From NCBI GenBank assembly GCA_041671045.1, contig JBAZCF010000010.1:62001-126000 (forward strand): a stretch of 64,000 bases of DNA, given 5' to 3'. The notes under the pieces were generated by a model that saw only the letters and a program-made list of their open reading frames with translations, had not been told where the DNA came from and made no database searches. Positions within the stretch are counted from its first letter, which is position 1. Each line of letters begins with the position of its first letter. The position numbers were made by a program, and so were the translations under genes. Source of the DNA: Parachlamydiales bacterium (GTDB lineage Bacteria; Chlamydiota; Chlamydiia; Chlamydiales; JABDDJ01). This document shows, in pieces, positions 54,162 through 62,955 of the stretch.

Positions 54162-54944
54162 ATGGCCAAAATAAAAAATATGCCGATCATCGCGGCAAAC
54201 TGGAAAATGTATAAAACTTTGGCGGAAACGGAAAAGTTTATAGAGGACTTTATCCCCAAGGTAACTGATAGCCAAGCACATATTTATATTGCAGTCCCTT
54301 ATACCTCTATCCACACTGCTGCCCTAAAAGCTACCGGCTCAAAGATCATCATTGGCGCTCAAAATATGAATGACGCTTCCGAAGGCGCCTTTACCGGAGA
54401 AGTCTCTGCTGTAATGCTTACCGATGCCGGCGCACGATTTGTCCTTCTAGGTCACTCAGAGAGACGTCGTTATTTTAATGAGTCTAATCAAGTCATTAAC
54501 TTGAAAGTTAAACAAGCCCTGAACAATGGACTCCAGCCTCTTTTATGTATAGGTGAGACTCAAGAAGAAAGGGAAGCGTCTGAAACAGAAGACGTACTAG
54601 CGACTCAGCTTTCCGAATGCCTTGAAGGTCTGGATGAAAAGTCACTCCAAACATTGATCATTGCTTATGAACCCGTTTGGGCAATTGGCACAGGACAAAC
54701 AGCTACCCCGGAAATCGCGCAAGAAACACACTTATTTTGCCGGGAATACTTAACACAACACTGGGGCCAAGAATTAGCAAGCCATATCCCCCTTCTTTAC
54801 GGTGGATCTGTCAAACCAGAAACAGCCCCATTGCTACTATCACAGAAAGACATCAATGGTTTGCTCGTCGGAGGTGCCTCCTTACAAGCAGAATCATTTG
54901 CAGAAATAATTAACTCCGTCAACTCACAACCGGTTGATGCATAG
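54162..54944 (+). CDS. tpiA: Triosephosphate isomerase
   Basis: A 260-residue glycolytic enzyme interconverting dihydroxyacetone phosphate and glyceraldehyde-3-P. The N-terminal IIAANWKMYKT has the substrate Lys, FVLLGHSERRRYFNE the catalytic His, and IIAYEPVWAIGTGQTATPE the catalytic Glu with the mobile loop; LLYGGSVKPET and GLLVGGASLQAESF close the phosphate site. I take ATG 54162 (AGAGG upstream) as start; frames reaching 54102 add a non-homologous stretch. It precedes secG by 15 bases. Confidence 0.96.
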   Translation: MAKIKNMPIIAANWKMYKTLAETEKFIEDFIPKVTDSQAHIYIAVPYTSIHTAALKATGSKIIIGAQNMNDASEGAFTGEVSAVMLTDAGARFVLLGHSERRRYFNESNQVINLKVKQALNNGLQPLLCIGETQEEREASETEDVLATQLSECLEGLDEKSLQTLIIAYEPVWAIGTGQTATPEIAQETHLFCREYLTQHWGQELASHIPLLYGGSVKPETAPLLLSQKDINGLLVGGASLQAESFAEIINSVNSQPVDA

Positions 54945-54959
54945 TATTAAGGAATTTTT

Positions 54960-55259
54960 ATGGGAACTTTTTTTTATTTCACAGCTATCTTTATGTTTTT
55001 GCTCCTCTGCGTCATTCTTTGCGCAGTGATTTTAGTGCAAGATAGCAAGAATTCAGGCCTGGGATCTTCTTTTGGTGGTGACTCTAACGACTCTCTGTTT
55101 GGAACTTCCACAGCAGATGTCTTAAAGAAATTTACTGCTTACCTAGCCTTCGGTTTTATGATCGCTTGCATGGCTCTAAACTTCTGGACAGAAGGTATGG
55201 ACCGTACACACACATCTTCTACTCCTTCTGTTGTTATTGAAGAAGCCAGCGACAACTGA
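54960..55259 (+). CDS. secG: Preprotein translocase subunit SecG
   Basis: A 99-residue inner-membrane protein with two helices, matching SecG: LCVILCAVILVQDSKNSGLGSSFGG is the family core, followed by SLFGTSTADVLKKFTAYLAFGFMIACMALNFW. It aids SecYE in protein export. Its position after tpiA is a common arrangement across bacteria. It is followed by the two-hairpin repeat (copy B). Confidence 0.93.
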   Translation: MGTFFYFTAIFMFLLLCVILCAVILVQDSKNSGLGSSFGGDSNDSLFGTSTADVLKKFTAYLAFGFMIACMALNFWTEGMDRTHTSSTPSVVIEEASDN

Positions 55260-55265
55260 GATTAG

Positions 55266-55332
55266 ATGCCCTCGACAAGTCGAGGGCTATGAAAGCGGCG
55301 ACAAGTCGCCGCACTTCTATGCTAGGACAAGG
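55266..55332 (+). repeat. Two-hairpin intergenic repeat, copy B
   Basis: GCCCTCGAC-AA-GTCGAGGGC (55268-55287) is followed by GCGGCGAC-AA-GTCGCCGC (55295-55312) and TATGCTAGGACAAG. Copy A at 6441 shares the first hairpin, spacing and tail. Here both stems are perfect. It sits between convergent secG and fabI and could terminate both. Confidence 0.7.
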
Positions 55333-55350
55333 TTAGTATTTCCACCAATC

Positions 55351-56250
55351 TTAGTTTGCGAGTGATGCGCTATCTACAGCTACACCTACAGAATGCAAGC
55401 CTTGGTCAACATAGACGATTACGCCCGTAATTGCTGCAGCTAAGGGCGAGCAAAGGAATGCCGCAGTATTTCCCACATCTTCAGTATTGACAGAACTTGA
55501 AAGTGGAGCATTCGCATGGGAATAATCAATCATTTTGTCGATGAAACCAATAGCTTTAGCTGCCCTTGTTCCGGCTACTCCAGCAGAAATTGTATTCACA
55601 CGGATACCGTATTCACGTCCCGCTTCCCAAGCCAAAGTTTTAGTATCACTTTCTAGGGCAGCTTTAGCAGAACTCATTCCTCCGCCATATCCAGGTATGG
55701 TTTTCTCTGCTGCAAAATAAGAAAGCGATAACGCAGCTCCACCTCTATTCATCATAGGGGCAAAATGGGCCAATAGACTAACAAAGGAATAGCTAGATGA
55801 ACTTAAAGCTGCAAGATATCCTTGTCTGGTAGTTTTAAGAAGCGGTTTTTGAACTTCCGGTGCATTAGCTAAGGAGTGGATGAGAATATCAATATGCCCA
55901 TATTCTTTACGGATAGCTTCAGCCACGTCAGCAATTGCATAAGCTTGCAGCTCTTTATAACGTTTGTTTTCGCGTATTTCATTAGGTACGTCTTCCATTT
56001 TATCGAAGACAGCGTCCATTGGATAAATTTTTTCAAAAGTCAACTTGGAACCGTCTTCTAGAAGCCTTGATTCCTCGAATTTTCCCAGATCAAAAGCTTG
56101 AGTAAATATTTTATACATAGGCGCCCAGGTACCTACAAGAATGGTAGCCCCAGCGTTAGCAAGAGCTTTAGCAATTGCCCAACCAAATCCCTTATCGTCG
56201 CCAATGCCGGCAACGAAAGCGACCTTACCTTTTAAATTAATATTCAACAT
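55351..56250 (-). CDS. fabI: Enoyl-ACP reductase (FabI)
   Basis: A 299-residue NADH-dependent enoyl-ACP reductase, last step of each fatty-acid elongation cycle. The nucleotide site VAFVAGIGDDKGFGWAIAKALANAGATILVGTW, the long insert KIYPMDAVFDKMEDVPNEI of the plant/chlamydial subtype, HSLANAPEVQKPLLKTTRQGYLAALSSSSYS, and the catalytic region YFAAEKTIPGYGGGMSSAKAALESDTK are present, as is GIRVNTISAGVAGTRAAKAIG. The start is supported by AGGAG. It is monocistronic and convergent with secG. Confidence 0.96.
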   Translation of the reverse strand: MLNINLKGKVAFVAGIGDDKGFGWAIAKALANAGATILVGTWAPMYKIFTQAFDLGKFEESRLLEDGSKLTFEKIYPMDAVFDKMEDVPNEIRENKRYKELQAYAIADVAEAIRKEYGHIDILIHSLANAPEVQKPLLKTTRQGYLAALSSSSYSFVSLLAHFAPMMNRGGAALSLSYFAAEKTIPGYGGGMSSAKAALESDTKTLAWEAGREYGIRVNTISAGVAGTRAAKAIGFIDKMIDYSHANAPLSSSVNTEDVGNTAAFLCSPLAAAITGVIVYVDQGLHSVGVAVDSASLAN

Positions 56251-56410
56251 GTGCTGTCTCCTTTAGCGGAAGCATAATAATACCAAAGATTATAACTATA
56301 ATTGGCAATCCTAGCTAGAGGATAAACAGTTAATAAAATGGAAGATTTTCTTTGATGGCTCAGAAGAGCAAAAAAGCTATTGATCAGATCCTAAAAACAC
56401 TCAACGCAGC

Positions 56411-57781
56411 TCATTTTTTCTGAATTTTGCTATTAATTACCTCGTAAATAGCTTTTGCTTCCTTGATGTCACTATCCATTGCTGGATTATTGAGCGATTC
56501 AAGATATTTAATTTGTTGATTTAAGGACTGTGCTACAACTGTTTTCTTCTCAATGTCTTTAGAGGATAGGGGTTTATTTGAAGTGTTCTTTGTTTCCTGT
56601 GCAATCAAATTACGAATGTTCATGACATAGACACTTCCTACAGTATTACGCGCTTCATTTTTCAAATTGCTTACATCAGTATATTGAGAGAATTTAGTAT
56701 TTCTCATTTCTTCACGTATTTTTGTGAATTCTTTAAGATTTTTTGAAGTTATGCCTTCTTTTGCAATTTTCTTTGATATCGCAGTTAATTCACTATTGAG
56801 TTTCGTAAATTTTTCAACATTCGGTAGGTCGTCCTTTTGACCTTTTATCTGATTTTGTTTACTCATAGCAAGACTAACAAAAGTATTTAATGCACTTATA
56901 GTAGCCTTAAGAGTATGTTCATTACTTGTATCTTCATTAAGCTGTTTTGTAAATAGACCTAATCTACTTCCTCTTTGAAGAGGATTGAGTAGCGCGGTTT
57001 TCACTCCATAAGTGTCTTGAGGTGTCAGCTGTAATTTATTCGCCTCCTCTGGAACGGCTCCAAGGAATTTTTCCAATCCTCCATTATAATTAATAGATCC
57101 ATGTTCCAAAGCAGCAAAATATTCTTCGTTATGCTCATTTAAGTTCGATAATATTTTTTCTGGAGAAGTTTCCGTCCCAGCCAATGCTTTATCACTTACC
57201 TTTGCTACATTTTCTGAAATTTCTAGAGAATCTTTGAAGTCTTTTATTGTAATTGGTTTGAAACCTTTAATATTACGATTATTATTATTGAATGCTTGCA
57301 GTTTTTGATTTAATGAACTTTTAGGATTTTCGAGCTCTTTGATAGAATTCTTTAATAGTGTTGATAAATTCTTCATATTTTTATTTAAGGTTTTTTCAGT
57401 CTCAAGCACTTCTTTAATTGTATTTTCCAGCTTGGTCTGTTTCGGATCAACAGCAGCAGTTTCTACTAATGCTGTGGTCGAAGGCGTCCTTTCCATAGGA
57501 AGGCTTCTCTGTGAAGTAGAATGGTCGGCATTCACTGCCTGTTTTTGAATATGAGCTCCAGAATTTGTTAACGAATTACCTCTAGGTGTTTTAGATTGCG
57601 TGAACTTATCGGACTCGGAGCCGACGGTAAGCTGTTCCATTGTCCCGGAAAGCTTTTCATTTTTTCCTGTTTGATCAGCAAAGGTATGGCCGTTTGCCGT
57701 TACAGTATTAGGGGTTTGTGTCTGAGGAGGGAGGGATAACGGTTCGGCTGAATGTGACTGTACACTTAAATTATCACCCAT
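56411..57781 (-). CDS. Candidate RhoGEF (DH domain)-like effector
   Basis: A 456-residue soluble protein with no signal peptide and a 110-residue polar, Ser/Thr/Gln/Pro-rich N-terminus. Residues 117-290 resemble a Dbl-homology domain: TIKEVLETEKTLNKNMKNL (121-139) fits CR1 (ELxxTExxYVxxL), and LLNPLQRGSRLGLFTKQL (264-281) fits CR3 (PVQRIxRYxLLLxxL), about 140 residues apart as in DH domains. The rest is helical with coiled-coil character. RhoGEFs activate host Rho GTPases, so a secreted effector is plausible. This is motif-level evidence only; the alternative is a helical effector of unrelated function. Confidence 0.5.
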   Translation of the reverse strand: MGDNLSVQSHSAEPLSLPPQTQTPNTVTANGHTFADQTGKNEKLSGTMEQLTVGSESDKFTQSKTPRGNSLTNSGAHIQKQAVNADHSTSQRSLPMERTPSTTALVETAAVDPKQTKLENTIKEVLETEKTLNKNMKNLSTLLKNSIKELENPKSSLNQKLQAFNNNNRNIKGFKPITIKDFKDSLEISENVAKVSDKALAGTETSPEKILSNLNEHNEEYFAALEHGSINYNGGLEKFLGAVPEEANKLQLTPQDTYGVKTALLNPLQRGSRLGLFTKQLNEDTSNEHTLKATISALNTFVSLAMSKQNQIKGQKDDLPNVEKFTKLNSELTAISKKIAKEGITSKNLKEFTKIREEMRNTKFSQYTDVSNLKNEARNTVGSVYVMNIRNLIAQETKNTSNKPLSSKDIEKKTVVAQSLNQQIKYLESLNNPAMDSDIKEAKAIYEVINSKIQKK

Positions 57782-57882
57782 ATCTAACCATGAATTAATT
57801 GTTTAGTGTATAATTATAATTTTATTATACATCTAAACTAATTAATTCGTAGTTATTTTAACTACACAATTAAAAATAATAT

Positions 57883-59901
57883 TTAATTATGTTTTATCTT
57901 AGAAGCAGATGATTGCATATCCCGTGCTGCCATGTTTAATTGTTCAATTGCATTATGAAACTGTCTAATAGAAGCGGAGGTCTGCTGAGCTACATCGCTT
58001 AACTGATTAATCGCTTCGTTAATTTGCTCCGCTCCTAGGGTTTGGTTTCTCATTCCTTGGTTTACATTTTCAAAACTAGTTGTAAGCCCTTGAACTTGTT
58101 CGATAATTTGCGAAAGGACTTCCCCTATGCGGGTCACCTGGCTTACCCCTGATCGAATTTCCTCTGTAAACTTATCTACCCCCATAACAGCAGATGAAAC
58201 TGCCGATCCCATCTCATTGACCATTTTTTCAATGTCGACAGTTGCATTTGCCGTCTGATCCGCCAAACGTCTGATTTCACGGGCAATAACAGCGAAGCTA
58301 CGCCCCATCTCTCCCGCTTTCTCCGCTTCGATAGATGCATTTAAGGAAAGAAGGTTTGTCTGGTCTGCTACTTTAGCAATTGTAGTTACAACGGAGGTAA
58401 TTGAACCTGCTTTTTCATTCAATACGCCAAGGCGTGAAGCAATATTTGCGGAGGCTTCCACCATCTGACGCATAATGGACTCCATCTGAGTCAATCCGTC
58501 TTTTCCAGAGGTCGCTAGTGTGGATGTTTGCTCTGCTGCTTGGCTAATACTATTAATTGTTTTTGCAAACTCTTTTGCTGTTGCAGAAATTTCCCCTGCA
58601 GTCACAGCAATTTCTTTTGTTGTCGCCTCTTGTTCAACAACAGTAATTTCCTGCTGTTTAGCCGCCGCCGCTATCTCTGTTGTCGAAGTTGTGAGCTGTA
58701 TCCCAGTGCGGTGAAGCTGCTCAATGATGTGCTCAAAATTATCCCCTAAATGATTCAAAACTCCTGCAATGCGTCCTGTTTCATCATTAAAATAGATTTT
58801 TGCCCTGCTGCTTAGATCTCCTTTTGCAAATTTCTCTACCGCATCGATCGTATTTCTAAAAGGTACATAAAGCTCTATGAATATGACCAGAAAAAGGAAT
58901 AAAGCTAATAATGAACAGATTGCTACAAAAGGAATAGCAAATGTTCTTTTACGATATAAATTGTCTAATTGTTGAGTTAACAGTCCATTGTTGATTTCGA
59001 AGAGGGATTCCCATAATGAAGACTGCGCCATCGATAGCTTTTCTAATTTCACTAAATAGTCTTGCGCATTCCAAGAAGGTGTGTTTTTCTTTCTTGTATA
59101 GTTAATGAGGTCTTCCGAGGTTTCACCATAGCTCGCTAAATTTTCCTGCAGTGATGTAAGATCTATAACTTCATTATTAGGAGTTTTTTGGAATTGATTT
59201 ATTCCTTTCTGCACAGCAGAGATATTGTTCTGTACGGCAGTTTCAAGCTTGGATATTTGAACTACATTTCCGGCTTTTCCTTCGGCAGCATTCTGCAAAG
59301 CATTATCAATTTGGAGATTAGCCAAAGGTATCCCTAAAACGGAAGTATCTATAAAATAACTGGCAAAATCACCCTCTTCCAGCAAAACAGACGAATTATT
59401 GTTCAGCAGAAGTATCCAATTATTGAGCTTTTGAAGAATGCCCTGGTAAAGTCTATTTGAGGGAGGGTTTTTCTCGTCGAAAGGATTTTTAATTATTTCC
59501 TGCCAATCGTCAGTGATATCTTTTAAGAGAGTACTCTCATGTAATTTGTCATTGGTGAGAACACTTCTTTTGTTTTTTTGCTGTAGTGTTTGTAGATTTC
59601 CCACTACTGTTGTTTGTAATTGCAGCAATTCGTTTTTCAAAGAATCTTCACCATTTTCATACCGCTTTAAAAGTATATGGTGTCTAATTAGGCTGTCTTC
59701 TAAACTTCTTAGATTAGATTCCAGTGAATTTTCTTTTTTTTGATTTTCAATTAATGATATAAGCTTTTGTTGCATATCTATCATAAAATAAATACTAGCG
59801 GCAACAGCGAGTAAAAGTAGAAGAAATACCAAGGATAATTTTATCCTATAACTTAGGTTATGAAACCATCGAATGACAGGTAAATTTAAAAGATGTTCCA
59901 T
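57883..59901 (-). CDS. Methyl-accepting chemotaxis protein
   Basis: A 672-residue chemoreceptor. TM1 (about residues 20-42), a 280-residue periplasmic helical domain, TM2 (about 321-346, AIPFVAICSLLALFLFLVIFIELYV), a HAMP domain, then the signalling coiled coil. The CheA/CheW-binding tip is intact: IAKVADQTNLLSLNASIEAEKAGEMGRSFAVIAREIRRLADQT. I choose the ATG at 59901 because GAGGG lies five bases upstream; ATGs at 59928 and 59955 are alternatives that would overlap the divergent gene's control region. No che or flagellar gene is in the window. Confidence 0.92.
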   Translation of the reverse strand: MEHLLNLPVIRWFHNLSYRIKLSLVFLLLLLAVAASIYFMIDMQQKLISLIENQKKENSLESNLRSLEDSLIRHHILLKRYENGEDSLKNELLQLQTTVVGNLQTLQQKNKRSVLTNDKLHESTLLKDITDDWQEIIKNPFDEKNPPSNRLYQGILQKLNNWILLLNNNSSVLLEEGDFASYFIDTSVLGIPLANLQIDNALQNAAEGKAGNVVQISKLETAVQNNISAVQKGINQFQKTPNNEVIDLTSLQENLASYGETSEDLINYTRKKNTPSWNAQDYLVKLEKLSMAQSSLWESLFEINNGLLTQQLDNLYRKRTFAIPFVAICSLLALFLFLVIFIELYVPFRNTIDAVEKFAKGDLSSRAKIYFNDETGRIAGVLNHLGDNFEHIIEQLHRTGIQLTTSTTEIAAAAKQQEITVVEQEATTKEIAVTAGEISATAKEFAKTINSISQAAEQTSTLATSGKDGLTQMESIMRQMVEASANIASRLGVLNEKAGSITSVVTTIAKVADQTNLLSLNASIEAEKAGEMGRSFAVIAREIRRLADQTANATVDIEKMVNEMGSAVSSAVMGVDKFTEEIRSGVSQVTRIGEVLSQIIEQVQGLTTSFENVNQGMRNQTLGAEQINEAINQLSDVAQQTSASIRQFHNAIEQLNMAARDMQSSASKIKHN

Positions 59902-59964
59902 GGATCCCTCTAGTTCGCTTAGGGACATCTTGTGTGGAAAGATTTTTTTTTTCAAGGTTATAAC

Positions 59965-60900
59965 GTGAATAAAAAACGGTTTTTTTATCCTCTCCTCCTA
60001 ATTTGCTCTTTTATATTATTTTATTTAGGTTCGCGCGTTTATTACGCCTATACGGATGGGTTCACAGTATCGAACATAAAAAGTTCGACTATCTTTGAAA
60101 AGCCTTGGGAAACTCGTCATCCTACCCCACAAGAGGTGTCTTTAATGAATGAACTGGCTAAACAGAAGTTCACGTATTTGGGCAAAGGCTGTCAATCGTA
60201 TGTTTTTCTAAGTCAAGACGGGTTGTATGTATTAAAGTTCATTAAACATCAAAGGTTTGCGACTAAACCATGGCTCAATGCAGTCAGTTTCCTCCCTTAT
60301 TTTTCTAGCTATCAGAATGAAAGACTATTATCTAAAAAACAAAAGCTAATACAACTGCTGACGGGTTGGCAGGTTGCTTTTAACTATCTTCCTGAAGAGA
60401 CAGGAGTGAAGTGGCTCCATCTTAATGAAAAAACAGGCCCCTCCTACCCCATAACCATAGTAGATAAAATAGGCCTTTCCTCTCGGATTGATCTTATGGA
60501 TTATCAGTACCTTATTCAAAACAAAGTGGAAATGCTCGATACTTACCTGCTAAGACTCTTTGAACGAAATGAAATTGAAGAGGCTAATTCGATGATGGAT
60601 AAACTTCTTCAAATGATCCTTGACATCTATAAGAAGGGGTTTGCAGATACTGACCACGCTCTGATGCAAAACACCGGTGTTGCAAACAATATGCCCCTGC
60701 CTGTAGACATCGGTCAGATAGCTAAAGATGAAGAAGCAAAAAAAACTGAAGTCTACAATCATGCTCTCTTTAATAAAACCTATCGCCTAAGGCAGTGGTT
60801 GGAAGAGCATTCCCCTGAAACGAAAAATTATTTAGAATACAGGCTTAATGAGTTAATAGGTCCTGAATTATTAACTATGCAACCGCATAAAGATGTTTAA
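59965..60900 (+). CDS. Membrane-anchored kinase-like protein
   Basis: A 311-residue protein with an N-terminal signal anchor (FFYPLLLICSFILFYLGSRVYY). The following part resembles a protein-kinase N-lobe: FTYLGKGCQSYVFLSQDGLYVLKFIKH (69-94) has a Gly-rich loop and a lysine at 91. Near the C-terminus DTDHALMQN (228-236) could be a degenerate D-x-N catalytic loop, and PVDIGQI (246-252) a DFG-like site. The HRD motif is absent. Start: GTG at 59965 with AAGG upstream; an ATG at 59932 would run into the MCP gene on the other strand. Family unknown; the chemoreceptor gene is divergent from it. Confidence 0.65.
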   Translation: MNKKRFFYPLLLICSFILFYLGSRVYYAYTDGFTVSNIKSSTIFEKPWETRHPTPQEVSLMNELAKQKFTYLGKGCQSYVFLSQDGLYVLKFIKHQRFATKPWLNAVSFLPYFSSYQNERLLSKKQKLIQLLTGWQVAFNYLPEETGVKWLHLNEKTGPSYPITIVDKIGLSSRIDLMDYQYLIQNKVEMLDTYLLRLFERNEIEEANSMMDKLLQMILDIYKKGFADTDHALMQNTGVANNMPLPVDIGQIAKDEEAKKTEVYNHALFNKTYRLRQWLEEHSPETKNYLEYRLNELIGPELLTMQPHKDV

Positions 60901-60959
60901 GACGGGAAGAGGATTAGCTGTTGCCATTTGAGTTTATCCAGCAAAAATTCCGACTAAAT

Positions 60960-61090
60960 TCGGTGTCGTATAAATGTTTGACGTGATCGCGTCAGCGAGC
61001 ATGTCAACGTCGGCGCCGCGGGCCCGTGGGGGACCGCGGCGATGTGAGATTGGTACGAAACAATCGTGCTAGTGACAGCCTAATGTGGGG
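60960..61090 (+). other. GC-rich island with hairpins
   Basis: Between the kinase-like gene and dps the sequence abruptly turns GC-rich. TGACGTGATCGCGTCA (near 60980) and CGCCGCGG (61014-61021) with CCGCGGCG (61034-61041) form hairpins. No protein homology is evident in any frame; the open frame from 61026 is antisense to dps. It could be a terminator, a small RNA or an imported segment. Confidence 0.45.
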
Positions 61091-61146
61091 CGGAGCTTCT
61101 CTGCGATCTTTGCGTTATTTGGTTCATAATACATTCTGGACGTCAC

Positions 61147-61635
61147 CTATTTTGCTGTCGAACCTGCAAGAATACCACTTTCCAACAAATGGCTTCGCAA
61201 CATCCAACCTGTCTTATCGTGAACACGCAATCTCTCAGTATACACATCAGCCGTCGCAGGATCGTCATGATCGTCGGCTAAGGCAATACCTTCTCTGAGT
61301 TGTCTTGATAGTTCTTGGTGATCTTGAAATAACTCTAAAAGCATCAGGTCGCCATCTTCTATCTCACCACTTTCTTTAAGTGTAGCCAACTCTAAAAACA
61401 CGCGCATAGATCCGGGTGCAGGTACATTAAAAACTCTAATTCTTTCAGCTAAAAGATCTGCAGCTTCTGCCAAGTCTTCATACTGTTCTTCGAAAAGTTT
61501 ATGCAGGCTTCTAAAACGTGAATCGACAACATTCCAGTGGAAATTTTGAGTTTTCACATATAATACGTAAGTATTGGCGAAGATTTGCTTTAAATTCTCT
61601 ACAACTGATTGATTAGAATTGTGTTGTTTACCCAT
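61147..61635 (-). CDS. dps: Dps-family ferritin-like protein
   Basis: A 162-residue DNA-protection/iron-storage protein. The ferroxidase site is visible as YVLYVKTQNFHWNVVDSRFRSLHKLFEEQYEDLAEAADLLAERIRVF (His, Asp and Glu ligands shared between subunits), and the family's LELATLKESGEIEDGD and DKTGWMLRSHLLES follow. It detoxifies iron and peroxide. Start at ATG 61635 has GAGGAAG upstream; longer frames up to 61713 overlap waaA with no homology. Divergent from waaA. Confidence 0.94.
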   Translation of the reverse strand: MGKQHNSNQSVVENLKQIFANTYVLYVKTQNFHWNVVDSRFRSLHKLFEEQYEDLAEAADLLAERIRVFNVPAPGSMRVFLELATLKESGEIEDGDLMLLELFQDHQELSRQLREGIALADDHDDPATADVYTERLRVHDKTGWMLRSHLLESGILAGSTAK

Positions 61636-61692
61636 AATCTTCCTCATTGATGAAGTTGGAATTCTCATACTACAAATAGGAAATAACTGTAA

Positions 61693-62955
61693 ATGTTCAG
61701 ATGGATCTATCAAGCCTGCTTTGCAGGAGTATTATGTTCGTATTTACCAAAAGCTGTTTATGATTCCATTAAAACCGGTAAATATCAAACTTCCTATAAA
61801 AAGAAGCTTGGAAATGACCTGCCTATCAATAAGGATCCGTCACAACCCATCATCTGGTTGCATGCCGTTTCCATGGGAGAAACCCGTGCAATTGTTCGGT
61901 TAGCTAAATTATTCAAACAACGTCACCCTGAGTATGCTCTCCTTATCTCCTCTACGACTGAGACCGGGCATGCAGAAGCTAAAAGATCCATGCCTTTTGC
62001 AGATTACTTCATATATCTCCCGTTAGATTTTCCCTACTTTTTGAAAGACGCTATGAAGCAATTCCCGCCAGCAATAGTGCTCATGAGCGAGTCGGATATA
62101 TGGTGGAATTTCCTTAGAATGGCTAAAAAAGCCGGTGCCAAAATCGGGATTGTCAATGGCAAGCTATCCGAACGTTCAGCTAGCCGTTTAAACTTTATTC
62201 CTAGCGTAGGGAAACGATTATATGAAAATATCGATTTATGCTGTGCTCAGTCCAAGGAATACTCCGAAAGATTCAAGACGTTGGATATTCCCCAAATCAC
62301 CATTACGGGTAATACGAAATTCGATTTTGATGCAGTAAAGACGGAGCCTCTTTTAAAACTGGCACCCGAAACTGAATTGGTTGTGTTAGGATCAACACAT
62401 CCACGTGAAGAGGAAGCTTTGTTAAGTCAACTTGCTCCCTTGCTAAAAGAGCGGGCAAATCTAAAATTAGTCATCGTTCCGCGCCATCCCGAACGCTTTG
62501 ATGCCGTTTACAAAATGTTAGAAACTTATCAAGTTCCACTGCAACGATATTCTAATTTTGATCAAGATCAACCCTGGCGTATATTGTTAATTGATGCCAT
62601 GGGCATTCTTGGACAAATTTATCGCCAAGCAACAGTAGCGGTAGTTTGCGGAAGCTTCACTCCCGGGGTGGGTGGTCATAATATTGTGGAACCCTGTTTA
62701 GCCGGAACACCCGTCTTGTTCGGACCGTACATGGAAACACAAAAAGAACTCGTTAACATTGTTAAACAGTATGGTACAGGCAAACAATCCTCTGTCGAAG
62801 AGTTTACGAAAGACCTTAACACAATTTTAGACGATAAGCAGAAAAGGGAAGAGTTGAAAACGAATTGCGCCGCCATGGTCAAAGAGATCCAGGGAGCTAC
62901 CGAACGTACTTATCAAGCTTTATCACTCTGGCTTAAGGAATCTGCACATGTATGA
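61693..62955 (+). CDS. waaA: 3-deoxy-D-manno-octulosonic-acid (Kdo) transferase
   Basis: A 420-residue GT30 glycosyltransferase that adds Kdo to lipid A, building the inner core of lipopolysaccharide (in chlamydiae, the genus epitope). The N-terminal signal-anchor region is followed by IIWLHAVSMGETRAIVRLAK, TTETGHAEAKRSMPFADYFIYLPLDFPYFL and SESDIWWNFLRMAKKAGAKIGIVNGKLSERSASR, then LGSTHPREEEALLSQL, VIVPRHPERFD and GSFTPGVGGHNIVEPCLAGTPVLFGPYM. Overlaps the next gene by eight bases. Confidence 0.96.
   Translation: MFRWIYQACFAGVLCSYLPKAVYDSIKTGKYQTSYKKKLGNDLPINKDPSQPIIWLHAVSMGETRAIVRLAKLFKQRHPEYALLISSTTETGHAEAKRSMPFADYFIYLPLDFPYFLKDAMKQFPPAIVLMSESDIWWNFLRMAKKAGAKIGIVNGKLSERSASRLNFIPSVGKRLYENIDLCCAQSKEYSERFKTLDIPQITITGNTKFDFDAVKTEPLLKLAPETELVVLGSTHPREEEALLSQLAPLLKERANLKLVIVPRHPERFDAVYKMLETYQVPLQRYSNFDQDQPWRILLIDAMGILGQIYRQATVAVVCGSFTPGVGGHNIVEPCLAGTPVLFGPYMETQKELVNIVKQYGTGKQSSVEEFTKDLNTILDDKQKREELKTNCAAMVKEIQGATERTYQALSLWLKESAHV

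Noticed and set aside
61026..61298. Open frame of 90 codons running into the dps gene
   Set aside because: It is mostly antisense to dps, its composition is low-complexity and no homology is evident; the real gene is on the minus strand.
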